NCBI GenBank assembly: GCA_963565915.1 | Contig: OY751487.1 | Location: 4,960,001-5,024,000 of the forward strand | Length of the DNA: 64,000 nt | DNA from: Entoloma clypeatum | Lineage: Eukaryota > Basidiomycota > Agaricomycetes > Agaricales > Entolomataceae | Reading direction: 5' to 3' | In this document: positions 53,123-63,090 of the stretch, in pieces | Layout: every line of letters starts with the position of its first letter | Numbering within the stretch: position 1 is the first letter of the stretch | Notes under the pieces: model-generated | The model's input: only the letters and a program-made list of their open reading frames with translations | What the model was told of the DNA's origin: nothing | Databases searched by the model: none | Program-made: the position numbers and the translations under genes

Positions 53123-54034
53123 ATAAGGGGATTTGGACGGTCAGATCTTTCCGGTTGCCAGGCCTTCATCGATGAATTCGTCCAGTTCTTCTTGCTCCTT
53201 TTGGGTCATAGGATACGTGTTTCCTCCTAGCTCCTTTGGTGCGTCCGGTGTAAGTTCGATGCCGTGGTCCCATTCTCTTTCCTTTGGGATCTTGTCAAAG
53301 TTTTCTTTTTCAAAGAGATGGGCAAAACATTCAACGTATGAGGGTCGTTTGGTTGTGGGAGGTGGTGTGGGAGTAACTGCTTCCAATATGGGGTCTCCGG
53401 GCTTCCATTTCTGATCCGATTCCTTGGGCGCGTCCTTGTCTCGTACTTCCACCATGCGAACCCGATGTTTGCGACCATTAAGGTTAACCCTGAAATCCGA
53501 GTGTTTGGTTTGACATGTTGATGGGCATCGGTTGAATGTTACAGCGCCGGTCGTCCAATTGATTGTCAACCAGTCATGTCCCAAAAGCATGTCCGTTCTC
53601 CCAATGTCCAATACCATTGCTTCCATGGTTTCCTGGTGTGTTCCTAAGTCCAGCTTGACTTCGGCAAGTTTTTCTGCTTTCTGTTGTCGGTTCGGCGATC
53701 CATCCGCATTTAGGATCGATATGGGCTTTATTCCACGTGTGGGAAGGTTCTGTTCGCGTACTATTCTGGGATGGATACATGTGCGTTCACATCCGCTATC
53801 AACCTCGGGTCGAATGGCCTTTGGTCCTCGTCGTGTTTTGATCTGAGCTTGCAGCTTGATCTCTCGTCGTTTCGGAGGTTTATCTCCCTTGACAATCTTA
53901 GTTGACGCAACGGCTCGCTTTGCAGGGATAACATAAGTTATATTGTCTGTAGTTGCACCAGGCAAGCGAGTTCGTTTAATGGATAAGGGTCGCGACTTAG
54001 CGTCGTTTAATCGGACCCTTCGGGAAAATCCTTC
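53123..54034 (-). pseudogene. pol: G5 pol, part 1: protease and RT N terminus
   Basis: The frame opens at 54034, overlaps the end of gag by 28 nt in the -1 frame, and runs to ATAAG at the D insertion. Protease: EVDSGCERTCI and DMLLGHDWL; five codons after this motif are missing relative to G2 (in frame). It ends EELDEFIDEGLATGK. No ATG precedes the protease. Confidence 0.88.
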
Positions 54035-54876
54035 TCATCGGTCTCTATGGTGATAGTTTCATCATCATCATCGGTATCTCCATCAGACACCTTCCTAATC
54101 TTTCCAGAGTTCTTCTTCGGCTTGCGGCAGTTGCGCGCGATATGTCCTTCTTGGTCGCAGTTGAAACACTTACGACCATCTTTCTTCTTTGGGGCTTTGC
54201 AGTCTTTGGCAAGGTGACCAAAGCGCTGACAGTTGTAGCAACGGGCTACTCCTGCTTTATCGATCTCCATGGCTTTGCCTTGACCGCCATAAGTGGTGCC
54301 CGATCCGGTGCGTGTGTCGCCACCCCCTCGGATGACTAATGCATGTCCCTCCATCTGTCGTCCCTTGTTTCGGATCTCCTTTGCGTAATCAGTGTACGTC
54401 TTGCCATCGCTAGCCACTTGTTCAGAAATTCTGCGGTTGACGTTCTTTTCCAGGATGTATTTCCCAGTTTCTTCGCCAAGGTTTGACAGCTTCAAGATCT
54501 CTTCGAATTCGTCCAAGAATTCGTCAATGGTGCGTTTCTCCTGTTTCAGGACTTCGAGTTTCGCCTTGGCTGCTGCCGACTTGTTGGCAATAGAGAATCG
54601 CGTAGCGATGTCGTCTGAGAATCCTAACCAGGTGATGTTCTCGCCATCGGTGGCAAGGTCATCTAACTTGTTGCTGGCCCAGTGTTTACCGGACCCTTCC
54701 ATCATGCGGGATAACACCGCAAGAATCTTCTGATCGTCGGACAGTCCCTTCTGGAACCTGATGTATAATTTGGTGGCTTTCCACCACTCGTCGAAGGTGT
54801 GTCTGTCTTTGAACATCCCAGGATCTTTGATGATCTTGGATGTATCCATTGTTTGTACTGTTGGTGCTTCTGCCAT
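54007..54876 (-). CDS. gag: Gag (A1, G5), intact, 289 aa
   Basis: Same architecture as the copy at 4793-5659: capsid domain (FDEWWKATKLYIRFQKGL), helix RTIDEFLDEFEEILKLSNL, two CCHC knuckles (CYNCQRFGHLAKDC; CFNCDQEGHIARNC) and an acidic tail with one extra Asp. ATG 54876 is two bases after the ORF0 stop. Confidence 0.9.
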   Translation of the reverse strand: MAEAPTVQTMDTSKIIKDPGMFKDRHTFDEWWKATKLYIRFQKGLSDDQKILAVLSRMMEGSGKHWASNKLDDLATDGENITWLGFSDDIATRFSIANKSAAAKAKLEVLKQEKRTIDEFLDEFEEILKLSNLGEETGKYILEKNVNRRISEQVASDGKTYTDYAKEIRNKGRQMEGHALVIRGGGDTRTGSGTTYGGQGKAMEIDKAGVARCYNCQRFGHLAKDCKAPKKKDGRKCFNCDQEGHIARNCRKPKKNSGKIRKVSDGDTDDDDETITIETDEKDFPEGSD

Positions 54877-54878
54877 GT

Positions 54879-55607
54879 CTAGAACCTGCGGAGTAGGAGA
54901 GGTGTCGGATTGTTGGGATGAAGATGGGGTTCGGGATACAGGTAGGGGTTGAAAATCAGTCCCTGTTCTAGGCGTCTGTTCGGTATCTGACTGCGCGGAG
55001 TCAAAAGTAAATTCGTCAGGGGACTCGTCGGCGGAATCGGTGGCAAAACGTTCGGGGTATTTCCTCTGTAGATCTCTAAGGAATCTCTGTTCCTGCGTGT
55101 CTGTTGGTCGCGAGAAGGGGTCAAGTCTCTCGTTTCGTGCCCAATGGTTGTACTCGGTCTGTTGCTCGTCGGTGGTGAAGTGGGCGTAGATCTGCTGCTT
55201 CGAGTAAGACGTGGTGATGCGGCTCTGGGACGTCTCGATGTGAGCGTCCTAATCAATCTTCTGATAACGGTTGTCTGGACACCGATAAACTCTCTGATCT
55301 CTGTGATCCGACCTGTCTGAGGTCCTTCTTGAACGCAAAAGCTTTCGAGTTCGTTCTGTCGGGCGTTGTAACGCGCGATCTGGTGTTGCCGAGCAAGATG
55401 GATGCTCTCTGCTATCTCGCCGTGGGGGCGATGCTCGTCGTTGTCTAGTTCTTCGTCAAGCACCTGCTGTAGGATGCGACGGATCTCCGATTCGATGTAC
55501 TGCTGGATGAGTGTAAAATTGATACTGTCTCGAGGACTTAGCTCCTCCTGTCGGGCTTCTGGCATGCTGAATGGGTTACTGGTGAAGTCTTCAAAGAAGC
55601 GCGACAT
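54879..55607 (-). CDS. ORF0 (A1, G5), intact, 242 aa
   Basis: Starts at ATG 55607 (MSRFFEDFTSNPFSMPEARQ) and ends RRF-TAG. It is the intact A1 reference for the broken frame at 4062-4790. It shares the acidic helical segment and the Arg/Ser/Pro-rich C terminus with the A3 copy; substitutions between them are few and mostly conservative. Function unknown. Confidence 0.7.
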   Translation of the reverse strand: MSRFFEDFTSNPFSMPEARQEELSPRDSINFTLIQQYIESEIRRILQQVLDEELDNDEHRPHGEIAESIHLARQHQIARYNARQNELESFCVQEGPQTGRITEIREFIGVQTTVIRRLIRTLTSRRPRAASPRLTRSSRSTPTSPPTSNRPSTTIGHETRDLTPSRDQQTRRNRDSLEIYRGNTPNVLPPIPPTSPLTNLLLTPRSQIPNRRLEQGLIFNPYLYPEPHLHPNNPTPLLLRRF

Positions 55608-55654
55608 CTTGACTCGTCTGGTAGTTGCTCTCTTCGCTCTGGGCGAACCTAACG

Positions 55655-55665
55655 AGATTTAGCAA
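55655..55665 (-). other. Primer-binding site of G5
   Basis: TTGCTAAATCT on the minus strand, three bases inside the LTR, complementary to AGATTTAGCAA in the same LTR. Confidence 0.6.
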
Positions 55666-55667
55666 CT

Positions 55668-56007
55668 TGTTATGCGTAACAAACTGTTCCAAGGTTCGGG
55701 CAGAGCATGCAGGAAGATGGAAAGGCGAAGAGCAATGTGATTGCTAAATCTAAGGAATGTAGCTATGGTACATGAGGTTTATATAGTACTGACTATGAGC
55801 GGTAGCGAATGAGTCAGTAACTGCGGAAGGCTATGCACTAATGAGTAAGCTGACTGTGGAATGAGTCAGACAGCTGCGGAAGGCGAGTCAGCGCGGGAGC
55901 GAAGTATACTAAAGGAAATAAAGTATAATACGATATGTGTAAGCGGGGGCCGATGAGTAAAAGTGAAAAAGGTAAGCGTATACGTCCGTAGTCGTTAGTC
56001 CGTAACA
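55668..56007 (-). repeat. A1 LTR, 5' LTR of G5 (340 bp)
   Basis: One U3 repeat unit shorter than the 370-bp copies. The right neighbour is CAACG (56008-56012), the duplication shared with CGTTG at 12480-12484. Confidence 0.9.
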
Positions 56008-56710
56008 CAACGTGGGAAGAAAATCTTCATTGATCAAGTACCTTACCTTGAGAAAATTCTCACACGAATGGGGATGAGCGAATCCAATGCCACCCACACC
56101 CCACTCCCGACGGGCTACAAACCCATAAAGTCCAAAGATGAACCCAATGCGGAACTCAGATCCAAGTACCAATCTGTCATCGGATCACTATTGTACTTGA
56201 TGATTGGGACAAGACCTGACATTTGTTTCGCCGTGATCAAAATGTCCCAATTTTCCCCAAACCCTACCAAACGCCATTTAGAAGTGGCAAGGGATGTTTG
56301 CAGGTACTTGAAGGCAACAAAGGATTACGCGAGCAGTAACATGGGTTTCATCGGCGCAAAAGACCATTGCCCTCTCTTCCACAGAAGCAGAGTACATGGT
56401 GCTATCAGATTGCAGTTGCGCAGTGACATGGCTCAGAAGCATGCTTGCCGAACTTGGAATGCAGATCGGATCAGTTCCGATCTATGGAGACAACAATGGC
56501 TCCATCTTTATCGCATCCAATCCTGTAACTGAGAAGCGGTCCAAGCACATCAACGTGTGATTCCACTTTGTCAGAGAAAAAGTATCCGAAGGAATTATTA
56601 CGGTCGAATCTATCGAAGGAGTGAATAATCCTGCAGACCTTTTAACCAAGAATCTGGGGAAAATCCTCTTCAACAAGTTTATCCCGTACTTTGGATTACT
56701 TAAAAACTAG
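56008..56710 (+). pseudogene. pol: C1 RT end and RNase H, with deletion and nonsense codon
   Basis: The frame reads GMSESNATHTPLPTGYKPIK and YLMIGTRPDICFAVIKMSQF. Near 56330 a deletion of roughly 130 nt relative to C2 removes FTDSDWASD and shifts the frame. Downstream, GTGCGATTC of C2 is GTGTGATTC here (TGA 56558-56560). NPADLLTKNLGK and the original stop near 56710 are retained. Confidence 0.85.
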
Positions 56711-56780
56711 ACAAAGAAAGAGTACCTATATGGGAAAAAGTAAAAGATGTATTTAGAAGTATGTACTAAATATGGGGGGG

Positions 56781-57092
56781 TGTTGAAACTTTTCCATCAT
56801 GTAGATTAGATTAGATTAGATTACATCACGTGACCATTTACACATCTTTGATTACATACTTATTTGGTTGGTACAAACAGTAGTACGGTATATAAGACCA
56901 GGAAACTGTCAATATCAATAAGTTGTCTCTTGACTCTTAACCAGCTCCATCGCTCTTATCAGGCTCAACCGCTCTCACCAGCCTCACCCTCCCAAACCAT
57001 GTAAGTGGCTAGAACGGTTAAGTAGAGTACTTCCACACTGTAGCTGTGTTGCTCAGTACGCCTGTGGCTAGCGCCCAGGTGGAACTTCAACA
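56781..57092 (+). repeat. 3' LTR of copia C1 (312 bp)
   Basis: TGTTGAAACTTTTCC...GGAACTTCAACA, preceded by a run of seven G. Same length as the 5' LTR at 16790-17101. Confidence 0.9.
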
Positions 57093-57304
57093 ATCATTAG
57101 ATATTACCACATACTGCTACTGCATCAGTTCCATGAATAATAAATTGCCATTTGTCATCCCATCTATTTGTTATCATGGCTGAGTCACTGTTGCATGGGT
57201 TTACAGCCTGCTGGAACATTAGATTGACCATTGTAAGACCAATACTTGTGTTAACTTATCAATTTGAACTAGGACTACATGAGCAGCAAGCATTACTGTT
57301 GCCT

Positions 57305-57822
57305 GGATGTGTTTGTAAGTCTGGGGTGGCTGGTACATGTCATCAATCATGACAAAAATTACATTACCAGACAGGATTTATAGACTATCCAAATCCTGCA
57401 CACATTTTCAAGTGCTGAGGTGCTTGATGTTTGATACCAACACCAACATTGATTATCCCTAATGGTATGTATGGTGCGATTCTCAAATGATGGATGTGTT
57501 TGTAAGTCTTTGGGTGGTTGACATGTGCCACCAATCCTGACAAAAGTTACATTACCAGACAGGATTTATAGACTACCCAAGTCCTGTGCACATTTGTAAG
57601 TGCTGAGGTGCTTGATGTTTGGTATCAACAGCAACATTGATTATCTCTAATGGTATGTATGGTGCGATTCTCAAATGATGGATGTGTTTGTAAGTCTTGG
57701 GGTGGCTGGTGCATGTCATCAATCACGACAAAGGTTACATTACCAGACAGGATTTATAGACTACCCAAATCCTGTGCACAATTGTAAGTGCTGGAGTGCT
57801 TGATGCTTGATGCCAAGGTTAC
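57305..57822. repeat. Tandem repeat, 188-bp unit, about 2.8 copies
   Basis: The word GGATGTGTTTGTAAGTC recurs at 57305, 57492 and 57680, and each copy carries ACATTACCAGACAGGATTTA and a GCTTGATG segment. Copies differ at a few percent of positions. No coding frame. Confidence 0.85.
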
Positions 57823-58065
57823 ATGTAGTTATTTTCTCCTCTACAGATGCCACATGCTGAGACAACAGAATGCTCATAGCAGTCTTTTCAATGTGTTGAA
57901 ATTAGCTTTGATCCATTCACTCACAAACCCTGAGGACTCTAATCTAACTATACAAAGGAGTTCATCATAATTACAGGTATTTTCCTTATTTTATTTCTTT
58001 CATGACATTCTAATTCTAGGTCTGCTGCTCACCAAATGTGTGATGGTCATTCCCATTCCTATTGC

Positions 58066-58618
58066 TGTTACACTTTTTCACCCTCTTCCTATGCGCCTTC
58101 ACACGACCCCTCGACCCTCAATCCTTATCAAACCCCATTTCACTTAAATCCGACAACCCTGGGACACGTGTCCCCTCTATCAGCACTATGACTCATACTG
58201 ACTTGGACTATTCCCCTTATAGATACATTTTCACTTGTTATCTCTGACTCATGGCCTTGAGGCCTTATCTCTGACTCTTATGCCACAGCCCCTTGAAACA
58301 TTTATCTAACCAACGGCTTATTTAGCTCCTGCACAGCACTTACTTATTTATAGCCATAGGATAACATATATAAGACCTGTAACCTTAGAGTAGAGGTCCT
58401 TAGCTTGACCTAGGCAATTAACGCTTACTTGTCTTATCTGGAACATTCTCAAACTAAGTGCCTTGCGAGGACTTGGCTCTGCTACATTGAACCGAGTCGT
58501 CCTCTTGAGGAACTCTCTGATTGACCAAGTCGACCTACTGAGGAACTTGTTGTGGAAACCAGTTTGAACCCACTTGATCCAATCTGTAGACTTGTTGTTG
58601 TAGGCTATCGCCGTAACA
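58066..58618 (+). repeat. Solo LTR of a further Ty3-like family (553 bp)
   Basis: Ends TGTTACAC...CCGTAACA with perfect ATTGC duplications at 58061-58065 and 58619-58623. It contains an ATATATAAG box near 58370 and TGACTCA words. No internal sequence of this family is in the window. Confidence 0.8.
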
Positions 58619-58634
58619 ATTGCCAACTCTCTCA

Positions 58635-58661
58635 ACACCCTCACCCTCACCCTCACCCTCA
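58635..58661. repeat. CACCCT hexamer microsatellite
   Basis: Four tandem CACCCT/CACCCTC units. Too short and too diverged from TTAGGG to suggest a telomere remnant. Confidence 0.7.
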
Positions 58662-61600
58662 CTGTCCCCGACCACCTCTGACCACCTCCACACTCTCCGC
58701 CGCCTGTGCATATATCCATGGCTTCAAACGCACATCAACAGTGCTTGCCCTCCTGCATGCCCTTGTCACTGTCTGACCTCCAAGAGGTGCTGTGCACCCT
58801 GAGCCTCTCAGCGCACGGGAAGAAGGGCTCAGAGCCGCCGTGGCGGCTGTAGACAGAGGTGTGGGTGCAGTGCCTCGCACCGGCACTCATCGATTTTGTA
58901 ATTGAGCAAGAGGGCCATATATTTCCTTTATTTTATCTCATGTTTTTCACAGAAATATATATGTTTGTGGGCATAACATACTATATTAGGAAGGAGGGGG
59001 TGGGGGGGGGTCTAGCGAGGCCAAAAAAAACAGTCTGACGTGTGTTGCTGTAGTCACATTCCGACAACCCCTTGCAATGCATTGGCATAGGTTGTGGTTA
59101 GAGGCTGCTGTTGCCCATACTATGAAATGTTTGTTTTCTATGGTCTTTGTTTGTGCACTATTGTGGTTCTGTGACGGCGCATACTATTACAATATACTCC
59201 TCAGGAGTCAGGAAAGTATTTGTAATTTTGTATTGCACAACATTCTCCTGTAACTCGAAGTCGGCTGCTTGATGTTTGTGCCATGTTTGGCAATGTTTGG
59301 TTTGGGCCTACTCCAAACCTGAACCTATAATAAATGTTCGGGTTCAGCCCCGCCCTGAACACGAACCCAAACATAAAGGTTCGGTTCGTGTTTGAACCCT
59401 GTTCGAAAGGTTCGCGACCTGGACCGTGGCCAGTTTAGTCACATGCACATCAAATTGTTTTTCTTTTGATTTTTCAGATATTCTTTTGATATTTTTTCGA
59501 GTGAAATTCCCAAAAATCTTTGAAGAAATGGTTGGAAGAGTACAGTAGCTCATGGTTATCACCACCAGTCCTTCACATAAAGCACTCCCCATCCTTCAAA
59601 CGGAGAGCATTGTTTATCTTTCCGCAGCTCGCGCCGCCTATCTGATGTCTCCCTACGCAGTAGTAGTACTTCCCACCCAGACGTTTGCAGGCGTCACCTG
59701 AGATTATCCCGCGTGACTTGTTAGTATGGCAGCTGTTCATGAGTCATCGTGAGTATTGACATCCCCGACCTACTGAAAAGTCTGTAACGGACTAGATGAT
59801 GTCGAGGTTAATCGTGTTGCGGTTGTCACAGGTATACGGGTCTTCAAACCCCTGAGCCTGGGTCAGTTGTGGAGAGAATAGTAATAGTGTCTGTGCGTAC
59901 ATGCGCAATGAGAACCGCCGCAGTGATAGTGAAAAATTGCAGGAACTTCATATGACTGAGGTTTCCGAGTCTGAACCGTCCTCCTTTAAATGTGCTGTAA
60001 GGGGATCTCATGAGTAGCAACCCCTGGAGTTCGTCCAGGTTCGTCCCATACTCTTGGTCGGATACTATCGGTGATCAAGGGTTTGGATTTTTTGAGCGCG
60101 AACGCGTGAACAGTGATTGTTGAAACGCCCGACTAACTGCTCCCACACCTACACCTGGAGAGCTTACAGCAATTTTCATACCCCCCCAAAAGCCCACGAT
60201 GCTACCGACTATGCCGCGGACGGGTTTTTTAGAAGGGTCTATCGATATGAGAATTGATCTCGCATGCTGGTATCCATTTTTGGCCGTGATTGGATGACTC
60301 TTTCAAGCAGTGTTGTCATGACTGTCACAGTCTGACTGGAGACTACGATGTCATGACTTTTGACTATAGGCTATAGTCTGACTGACATCAAGGGTTTGAA
60401 AGGGTTCGTGTGATATTACCATGCATTAACGTCTACACTGAATCATCCATCGCCGTGTTCACTAGCGGTCCATAATCGGCGGCAGCGTCTCCCGCCTCAG
60501 ACTCCAACAAGAGTTCGTAAGTCTCCAGCTCCCCTGCCAAGCCCTACGTGTTCTCTGCATCCCCCTAATCCTTTGTTCTGACTCGATACCACATTTTAGT
60601 ACCCAAGCATGTCCCCACAAGCCATAGCCGATCTCTGTTTCGCGCACTACAGGAGCGGAGAACCATGGCCTCCTCCAAGCGCCCCTCCCCAGCTTCGACG
60701 AAATCTCGAATGTGGACGACTTCACCGCTGTAGGAGTACGCGGGGCAAGGCCTGGTGATTCAGGAAAGATGACGTTAGGGCTGGGTGTACCCCACTGGGT
60801 TGCATGGCCCATAGTACATACCACAAGACGGAAGATCAACATGCCAAGCAACACAACGTTTTGCTCACAGTCGAGCCCGGCGCGTCAGTCGCAGAGGTCG
60901 TGAAGACAGCGAGAGCGAGGCCGAAGGGCGATGCAATTGCTCATGAGTTAGCAGTAGGCATTTGAATTTGACGAGCTCGTCAACTTGGACCTCTGAATAT
61001 GGGACCTGCTCGGCCACCATGTACATTCCATGAACCCGCAGAGTCCAAATCGATGTCGGCGCTATTATCCCAAAAATCTTCCAAGACATCGGACACACAC
61101 GGGCAGCAACGACTCCAAACTCCACTTTCGATACACCAACCCCTACGAGGACCCGGAAAACACCTACCCTTACGTGCTTCACCACATCATTCTTCCTTCC
61201 TTATGAAATGGTAACACGATAAAACACTTCAAGAATCAGAAGCCATACGTAAAAAGATACCCGCGATTACAGCTCCCCTATTGTACTGGGATATTACCGC
61301 TATCGCGTTTCGCGCACCGTCCCTTAACTCAAATGCCCATCATCAAACAATCAGCACACCCCCTTGACATTGTCTGACACTGCTCAAGATGCCCACACAA
61401 AGATTCGATTTTAAATTTCCCTTCAGTTGCCAGGCACAATTATGCCATCGCTATGTAGTAAGTAGCCTTCATATGCATATACAAAAAGACAGAGAATCCG
61501 CCTAGCGATAAGGGAAAGAAACAGGGTTCATGACAATGAAACGTGAAAGATGACAGGTCTACATCTACTTATGCAAAGAAAGAGAGAAAAAGTATAATGG

Positions 61601-62019
61601 TAGTCCAACTGTCCACATGCCGTAAACGTAGAACCAAGGACGTGCAACATACATGAAACTTGGAAAAGTGCAGGCCCAGCTGCGGAAAGGAAATCGTCGT
61701 GAAACTCCATCAACCTGAAGGTACTGCAGAAGTCGGCGTAACTTGGTGAAGGGAACGTTTATTAGTCAAGCGATAAGTAGAGAAGGTTGCGGCGCGACTG
61801 GGTAGCGCATCCATAGTAGTGAACGCGGTAGGAGTAAAAAGATCGGAAGGCGATAATAACCAAGGGAACCAGCCCATTCGAGGTTTAATCCAGAGTCTAA
61901 TAGGAGAAACCCATGAGCCAGGGGTTCAGTACAATCTACACAGGTATTCCCATGAGTTTTCGACGAGTCAAAAACAGAATGTTACACCAGGAAACAATAT
62001 ATGACATCCAGCCAATATT
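58662..62019. other. Host-like stretch without a confident gene
   Basis: Frames here are short and overlap on both strands (for example 60462-60854 minus and 60712-60903 plus). A dispersed repeat with ACATACTATATTAGGAAGG lies at 58976-58994 and a GAACC-rich relic at about 59290-59445. I see no recognisable protein. Confidence 0.4.
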
Positions 62020-63090
62020 CTAGATGAACAGCAGACCTGAGTAATGGAACGAAAAAGTTACGTGCGAAAAAAAAACGCACGAAATGGACCACCCATCCAC
62101 ACTCTCCACATCAGCGACAACAAAGTCGTAGAGCAGATGATCATGCCGGCAATCAGCACAAGGGAAAGAGACACGAGGTGAATCCTGAAACACACCGCTT
62201 CGCAATCTTCGGAATCTCCTTGAAAACCTCTGCACCTCCTTGATCGTCGCAGACCAGGAAATATTGGACGAAAGCATGTGCGCAAGGAGGGCTTGGCTCA
62301 GCGGGATAGAAAGGTCCAAAGAAGAAGAAACTGTCATAGTATCCCCTCCGGAGCCCAAGCGCAGCGAGGGCATACAAGAATGGTACCCACATCAGATTTT
62401 TCAGAAACGCGGGGATCTGCAACCAACAGCATCAGAAACCCCACAAAAATCCTACGTTAGGCATATGATGCTTACCAGCTGCTTCTGCCCAATCCTGTAG
62501 AATCGAATATCCTACACTCCCTGACCCGAAGAAGACGACCGTGGTAGCCAACCAGATCTCAAAGCTGTGCAGGTGAAACCCGTCGACAGGGAACTGGAAA
62601 CCGAGCAGCAGGTAGTTGACGATGCTGACGGAGACGGCCGCGGCAATTCCATAGTATGAAAACACGTCTATTGTCTCCAATATCAGATGTATGACCCAAC
62701 GAGAAAACAACGAGCGTACAGGACAACATTGAGATCTTGTAATTTATAGGCGCAGAGCACCATATAAACCCGTGAATCTGCTTTGCAATCGGACCGCGTC
62801 GTATCCACTGCACAAGCGGGTTAAAGAGCAATCCTCAGTCCACCGTCAACGAATGGGTAGAAAAAGCGGCGCTCACTCGCTACACCCATACGCATACTTC
62901 TGCCATGGATGCAATTCGTCATCCACACTCAGCGAGACACCCTCCTTGAATCCTCCCTGCGAATACGCGGTCCACCTAGAAATCATCCCCAGTAGGGGCC
63001 GTAAAGTTGAAAGAACAGAATTTGCCCACCGACTCATGTAGCCCTTCAGCATCAATTTCAACGCCATGTCAAAATCCTCCGACACCGCGG
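62020..63090 (-). pseudogene. Fungal family-2 glycosyltransferase pseudogene, C-terminal part
   Basis: The minus strand gives the GT2 acidic motif VSEDFDMALKLMLKGYMSR, then (across an intron) TAYSQGGFKEGVSLSVDDEL, WQKYAYGCSE, FNPLVQWIRRGP, INYKISML, FSYYGIAAAVSVSIVNYLLL, GFQFPVDGFHLHSFEIWLAT, VVFFGSGSVGYSILQ and LKNLMWVPF. Membrane-like segments fit the processive GT2 enzymes of fungi, which I recall in this order. After that the frame breaks: LSIPLSQALLAHML and FKEIPKIAKR lie in different frames, as expected after small deletions. The N-terminal catalytic half is not found upstream of 63090. Substrate unknown. Confidence 0.72.

Larger units (their letters stand above)
41941..56007 (-). mobile_element. 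Ty3/gypsy chromovirus G5 (A1), interrupted by family D
   Basis: The minus strand reads LTR (56007-55668), ORF0, gag, pol, ORFX, LTR (42310-41941). Apart from the family D insertion at ATAAG in pol and a five-codon in-frame gap after the protease, all frames are open, so this was the most intact A1 copy. Its two LTRs border different split elements (A3 and C1), as expected if an inversion exchanged its halves with G2. Confidence 0.88.
56008..57092 (+). mobile_element. 3' half of copia element C1
   Basis: Starts CAACGTGGGAAG within RT-RNase H, runs through a damaged RNase H to the 3' LTR (56781-57092), and is followed by the duplication ATCAT (57093-57097). Confidence 0.88.

Noticed and set aside
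57305..57822. CRISPR-like array
   Set aside because: Units are 188 bp, directly adjacent and nearly identical throughout; there are no short repeats with unique spacers, and the genome is eukaryotic.
58635..58661. Interstitial telomere repeat
   Set aside because: The unit CACCCT is not the fungal TTAGGG/CCCTAA repeat and only about four units are present.
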